Positions 58,468-64,000 of a stretch of DNA of 64,000 nucleotides are shown here, one piece after another. A model generated the notes under the pieces. The model searched no databases. It was not told the DNA's origin and saw only the letters and a list, made by a program, of their open reading frames with translations. The stretch is from Deinococcus frigens DSM 12807 (lineage in GTDB: Bacteria > Deinococcota > Deinococci > Deinococcales > Deinococcaceae): positions 23,624 through 87,623 of the forward strand of contig NZ_JNIW01000014.1 of the NCBI RefSeq assembly GCF_000701425.1. The letters run 5' to 3'. The position numbers and the translations under genes are program-made. Numbering within the stretch: the stretch's first letter is position 1; the number at the start of each line of letters is the position of its first letter.

Positions 58468-59916
58468 ATGAAACATTTTGACCGAGCCACCAAGATCGTT
58501 GCCACCGTCGGGCCAGCCAGCCGCAGTCCGGAAGTGCTGGGCCGCATGATGGACGCGGGCCTGAACGTCGTCCGCATGAACTTCAGCCACGGCGACCCCG
58601 AAGACCACCGCCAGACCTACACCATGGTCCGCGAACTGGCCGCCCAGAAGGGCATCACGGTGGGCATCTTACAGGACCTGCAAGGCCCGAAGATTCGCGT
58701 CGGGCGCTTTGCCGAGGGGTCCGTGACGCTGGCTCCTGGCGATCACTTCACGATCACGATGGACGACGTGGAGGGCGACGCCACGCGCGTTTCCACCACC
58801 TACAAGGACCTGATCCGCGACGTGCACCCCGGCATGGTGCTGCTGCTCGACGACGGCAACATGGCCCTGCGCGTGGAGGGCATTCGCGGCAACGACATCC
58901 TGACGGGCGTGGTGATCGGCGGCGTCCTGAAGAACAACAAGGGCATCAACGTTCCCGAGGCGGATCTGAGCGTGCCTGCCCTGTCTGACAAGGACGTGTC
59001 CGACATGGAATTCGGCGCGGAGCTGGGCGTGGACTGGGTGGCCCTGAGCTTCGTGCGCTCGCGCGACGACCTGCTGCTGGCCCGGCACTACCTGTCGCGC
59101 TTCGGCAGCCGCGCCAAGCTGATGGCCAAGATTGAGAAGCCGCAGGCGGTGGACCGCTTCGAGGACATTCTCAAAGAGGTGGACGGCATCATGGTGGCGC
59201 GCGGTGATCTGGGCGTGGAGATGCGCGCCGAACAGGTGCCCACCATTCAGAAACGGTTGATCCGTCTGTGCCGCGAGGCGGGCAAGCCGGTCATTACGGC
59301 CACGCAGATGCTGGAGAGCATGATCAGCCTGCCGCGCCCCACCCGCGCCGAGGCCAGCGATGTGGCCAACGCCATTTACGACGGCACCGACGCCGTGATG
59401 CTGTCTGCCGAGTCGGCGGCGGGCCTGTACCCGGTGGAGTCGGTGGCGATGATGGACCGGATCGCCCGCGAGGCCGAGTCCAGCGAGCATTACAGCATGC
59501 TCCAGCGCCAACTGGTGATCGACACCACGCTGGCCCAGGACTCGATCGCCTATTCGGCATGCAACATCGGGGCCAAGCTGGGGGCGTCCGCCGTGGTGGC
59601 TTTTACCAGCACCGGCGGCGCGGCCCTGCGGATCGCCAAGAACCGTCCGCCGCTGGCCATTCTGGCCCTGACCCCCAACGAGGTCACCCGCAACCAGTTG
59701 GCCCTGAGCTGGGGCGTCGTGCCGCTGCTGAGCGAGGACCCGCGCAATACCGACGACATGGTCCGCATTGCCAACAAGGAATTGAAGAACAGCAACCTGG
59801 CCGATGTGGGGGACCGCTACGTGATCACGGCGGGTGTGCCCTTCGGCGTGCAGGGGACCACCAACATGCTGCGCGTGGAGGCCCTCCGCGAAGAGGGCGT
59901 GGTGTCCCAGTTCTGA
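58468..59916 (+). CDS. pyk: Pyruvate kinase
   Basis: A 482-residue enzyme making pyruvate and ATP. TKIVATVGPASRSPEVLGRMMDAGLNVVRMNFSHGD, KIEKPQAVDRFEDIL (signature with catalytic Lys) and VMVARGDLGVEM are intact. The C-terminal allosteric domain is present. The GAGG is 8 nt upstream. The 163-bp gap after eno shows no terminator, so eno-pyk cotranscription is possible. A strong terminator follows. Confidence 0.96.
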   Translation: MKHFDRATKIVATVGPASRSPEVLGRMMDAGLNVVRMNFSHGDPEDHRQTYTMVRELAAQKGITVGILQDLQGPKIRVGRFAEGSVTLAPGDHFTITMDDVEGDATRVSTTYKDLIRDVHPGMVLLLDDGNMALRVEGIRGNDILTGVVIGGVLKNNKGINVPEADLSVPALSDKDVSDMEFGAELGVDWVALSFVRSRDDLLLARHYLSRFGSRAKLMAKIEKPQAVDRFEDILKEVDGIMVARGDLGVEMRAEQVPTIQKRLIRLCREAGKPVITATQMLESMISLPRPTRAEASDVANAIYDGTDAVMLSAESAAGLYPVESVAMMDRIAREAESSEHYSMLQRQLVIDTTLAQDSIAYSACNIGAKLGASAVVAFTSTGGAALRIAKNRPPLAILALTPNEVTRNQLALSWGVVPLLSEDPRNTDDMVRIANKELKNSNLADVGDRYVITAGVPFGVQGTTNMLRVEALREEGVVSQF

Positions 59917-59933
59917 TCCCAGCCAGTTGAACG

Positions 59934-59978
59934 CTGACCCGCCTGGACCGCAGAAGTCAGGGGCGGGTCAGATTTTTT
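59934..59978 (+). terminator. Intrinsic terminator of pyk
   Basis: CTGACCCGCC (59934-59943) and GGCGGGTCAG (59962-59971) form a perfect 10-bp stem, followed by a six-T run at 59973-59978 that leads into the first box of the third DnaA-box cluster. Confidence 0.9.
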
Positions 59979-60119
59979 ATCCACAGGCACGGGGTTTATC
60001 CACACCCTGCCTGTGGATAAGTCCACAACAGAATCTGGGGTTCCCGCCGTCCAGAACGCTTTCCACAGCCTCCAGAGTTATCCACACCAGCCTGTGTATA
60101 ACTTTCGATTTTTTCCACA
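59977..60119. promoter_or_regulatory. Third DnaA-box cluster
   Basis: Perfect boxes: TTATCCACA at 59977, 59996 and 60078, TGTGGATAA at 60012. Near matches: TGTGTATAA at 60093 and TTTTCCACA at 60111. It lies between the convergent pyk and tyrS genes, about 5 kb from oriC. Confidence 0.88.
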
Positions 60120-60172
60120 ACCCCCCTTCCGCACAAGACGCCCGTGAAGGCCCCGTGAAGACGCCGGGTGGG

Positions 60173-62163
<1,991 letters not shown>

Positions 62164-62164
<1 letters not shown>

Positions 62165-62718
62165 TGGCGCGGAATCCGGCGGCCCGCGCTGCCCGTATGC
62201 TGGCGCGGGCTTTTGGCTTCACGCGGCTGATCGTGGAGCTGGGCGTGTTCAGTGCGCTGGCCTTCAGTCTGGCGCTGTTCATCGCGGCCATTGTGCAGGC
62301 ATACCACACCATCACCGACGCCTTCCGGCATCTGGGCGAGCCAGAGACCACCAAACATCTGCTGATTGCCGCCGTGGAGCAGGCCGATACGCTGCTGGTG
62401 GGCGTGGCCCTGCTGATCATCGGGCTGGGCTTGCAGGGACTGTTTATCGGGCGGCTCCAGAACGTGCCGGAATGGCTGCATGTGGGGTCTTTTGATGATC
62501 TCAAGCAGAAGCTGCTGGGCGTGGTGGTCACGGCACTGGCGGTCAATTTCTTTGCGGTGGCGCTGGAGTGGACGGGTGACAACAGCATTCTGGTGTACGG
62601 CGCGGCCATCGCTGCTGTAATCCTGGCTGTGGGCGTCTACAGCTCGGTCCTGAGCCGCATCCACGGGCCACCCGCACATGCTGGGCCAGAAAAGGTAGAT
62701 GCCGACGCCCACCCTTGA
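62164..62718 (+). CDS. YqhA-family (UPF0114) membrane protein
   Basis: A 184-residue inner-membrane protein with four hydrophobic segments. LQNVPEWLHVGSFDDLKQKLLGVVV is characteristic of the YqhA family, as is the N-terminal LIVELGVFSALAFSLALFIAAI. The function is unknown. It overlaps the MOSC gene stop and, by 20 nt, the trmK start. Confidence 0.82.
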
Positions 62719-63382
62719 TGCCCGCCTGGAAGCTGTGCTGGAGCTGATTCGCACCAACGTTCACGCCGATATCGGCAGCGACCACGCCCGCCTGCCCGTG
62801 CGCCTGGTCCGCGATGGCCGCGCGCAGCAGTGCATTGCCGTGGAACTGAATCCCGGCCCGCTGGCCCAGGCCAGCCGCAGCGTGGCGCGGTCCAGACTGG
62901 AAACCCGGATTGAGGTCCGCGAGGGCGACGGCTTCGCGCCCCTCCTGCCCGGCGAGGTGGGCAGCGCTAGCCTGTGCGGCATGGGCGCGCACACCATCAA
63001 AAGCATTCTGGAACGGGCGGGGGAGAGGTTACCCGCAGCCTTGATATTGCAACCCAATGACTCTGCCTTGCTGCTGCGGTTGTGGGCGCGTGGGGCGGGC
63101 TACCACATCCGCGCCGAACGCCTGATCGCCGGATACTGGCTTTACCCGGTGCTGCGGCTGGAGCGGGCCAGCGGGCCAGACCCGGAGTATGACGGCATGC
63201 CGCTGAACGCCGCACTGAAATACGGGCCGCTGCTCCTGCGCGCGGGTGGCGAGGTGATCCGCCGTCAGATTGAGGCCGACATCTTGCGCTTGCAAAAAGT
63301 CGCCGTACCTGGGCGAGCATCCTGGGTGGAACTGGAAACATCAAAAACGGCGCTCGCAGTCCTTGAGAATGAGATTAAATAA
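62699..63382 (+). CDS. trmK: tRNA (adenine22-N1)-methyltransferase
   Basis: A 227-residue SAM methyltransferase. ADIGSDHARLPVRLV is the SAM motif I; GMGAHTIKSIL, ILQPNDSALLLRLW (the NPPY-like position) and a C-terminal helical region match TrmK. It methylates A22 of tRNA. The gene is the last of three overlapping genes. Downstream are two promoter-terminator units read from the other strand. Confidence 0.85.
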   Translation: MPTPTLDARLEAVLELIRTNVHADIGSDHARLPVRLVRDGRAQQCIAVELNPGPLAQASRSVARSRLETRIEVREGDGFAPLLPGEVGSASLCGMGAHTIKSILERAGERLPAALILQPNDSALLLRLWARGAGYHIRAERLIAGYWLYPVLRLERASGPDPEYDGMPLNAALKYGPLLLRAGGEVIRRQIEADILRLQKVAVPGRASWVELETSKTALAVLENEIK

Positions 63383-63441
63383 AAAGCCCGCCTCTTCGGC
63401 GGTGATAAGAACAAGATATCGCGATATTTGGCGGTTGTCAA
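63383..63441 (-). promoter_or_regulatory. Promoter-terminator unit 1
   Basis: Minus strand: TTGACA (63436-63441), 17 nt, TATCTT (63413-63418). The palindrome ATATCGCGATAT (63416-63427) overlaps the -10. CCGCC (63388-63392) and GGCGG (63398-63402) form a hairpin with a T run at 63381-63385, immediately past the expected start. There is no gene between. Confidence 0.65.
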
Positions 63442-63582
63442 ATTTATGCGTTGGACTGAAAAAACGCCCTGCTACACAGCATTCTTTCTGTTCACTGGTT
63501 GAGAGGCGTGTATATTCCAGACTCCCGTATATCCCAGACTCCCGATGCTCGGCAGGCAGTTTAAAAGGCCCAGGCTATAAAA

Positions 63583-63641
63583 AAGCCGCCTCATTCGGCG
63601 GTTTTGATAAGAACTATAGCGTGCTATTCAGATGCTGTCAA
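63583..63641 (-). promoter_or_regulatory. Promoter-terminator unit 2
   Basis: Minus strand: TTGACA (63636-63641), 17 nt, TATAGT (63613-63618); palindrome ATAGC-GT-GCTAT (63616-63627); hairpin CCGCC/GGCGG (63586-63590 with 63597-63601) flanked by A/T runs. It is a direct copy of unit 1 at exactly +200 bp. A 15-bp near-tandem repeat (CAGACTCCCG) lies between the units near 63518-63543. The 63383-63686 region holds no gene. Confidence 0.7.
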
Positions 63642-63686
63642 TCTCATGCGCTCAGTGCAGAAATTTACGTCTGATACTGACTCCGA

Positions 63687-64000
63687 TTAATTCCTTGACA
63701 AGGGCCACCAATGGAAGAGGGTCTGCTGGGAGATGAGATCTGGCTGGGTTTCCAACCAGGCGCATTGCTGGCCCAGCGTCTGAGTGAAGTCATCCATCGT
63801 GTCGAACCAGCGATTGGCCACTGTGTCGTCCGTCAGGTCCCACATGCGCTCCACGGGTTGCAACTCGGGTGAGTAAGGGGGCAGGGTGATGATCTGGACA
63901 CCTGGTGGCTGTCCCTCCTCTGGAGGGACATGGAAACCCGCTCCGTCCTCTACCACCAGAACATGGTGATCTTCACTCGCGCCCACACTGTGGGCAAAAG
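63687..64000 (-). mobile_element. IS630-type transposase, C-terminal part
   Basis: The frame is open to the right edge, so the N-terminal part lies beyond 64000. VVEDGAGFHVPPEE contains the second catalytic Asp and LPPYSPELQPVERMWDLTDDTVANRWF the final Glu of the IS630/Tc1 DDE domain. It ends ... HWWPLSRN. The IS left end should lie between 63650 and 63687; its terminal repeat cannot be confirmed without the other end. Confidence 0.88.

Overview
The window looks like the replication-origin region of a Deinococcus chromosome. The evidence is the high G+C content, the gene set (PRC-barrel stress-type protein, bacillithiol reductase YpdA, MR/MLE racemase-type enzyme, dnaA with an ATC start codon) and many genes whose -10 box (TANNNT type) lies only 5-8 nt before the start codon, the leaderless arrangement known from Deinococcus. 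I identify about 60 protein genes and one partial insertion sequence at the right edge. I see no rRNA, tRNA or CRISPR array.

Layout. 1-14.4 kb: an aquaporin fragment, cysteine synthase, a repeat-containing PRC-barrel protein with a 45-residue membrane protein upstream of it, a P-loop ATPase plus MR/MLE enzyme pair, a subtilisin-like lipoprotein, a CPT-like kinase, a four-CBS protein, a histone-deacetylase-like hydrolase, a CRP/FNR regulator, CorA, CrcB and XseA. 13.8-20.3 kb (minus strand): a compact arginine cluster argG-DinB-GNAT-GNAT-argH-HIT-GNAT-GNAT-argA-like. A 35-bp interrupted palindrome sits just downstream of the argG promoter. 20.4-31.7 kb: a response regulator with a roadblock-like domain, a thioesterase, the liv branched-chain amino acid ABC operon, a solitary EVE-like/HSDR_N-like protein, an MFS exporter and an aminotransferase. 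31.7-37.2 kb: a beta-barrel protein, a peptide-binding protein that appears to start at ATC, YpdA and a VanW protein.

37.2-61.5 kb is origin-linked: parB-parA-rsmG-(LAGLIDADG-like)-mnmG with two parS-like sites, a branched-chain 2-oxoacid dehydrogenase operon (E1alpha, E1beta, small membrane protein, E2), a two-component system, dprA, a reductase/epimerase, dnaA, oriC (nine perfect DnaA boxes, six DnaA-trios and an AT-rich stretch), dnaN, a second DnaA-box cluster beside a frameshifted NTF2-like gene, eno, pyk, a third DnaA-box cluster and tyrS. 61.5-64 kb: MOSC, YqhA and TrmK genes, two near-identical promoter-terminator units exactly 200 bp apart, and the 3' end of an IS630-type transposase.

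The least explained items are the EVE-like/nuclease protein at 27.4-28.9 kb, the LAGLIDADG-like gene between the parS-like sites, the paired promoter-terminator units near 63.5 kb, the extra DnaA-box clusters, and probable non-canonical start codons outside dnaA.
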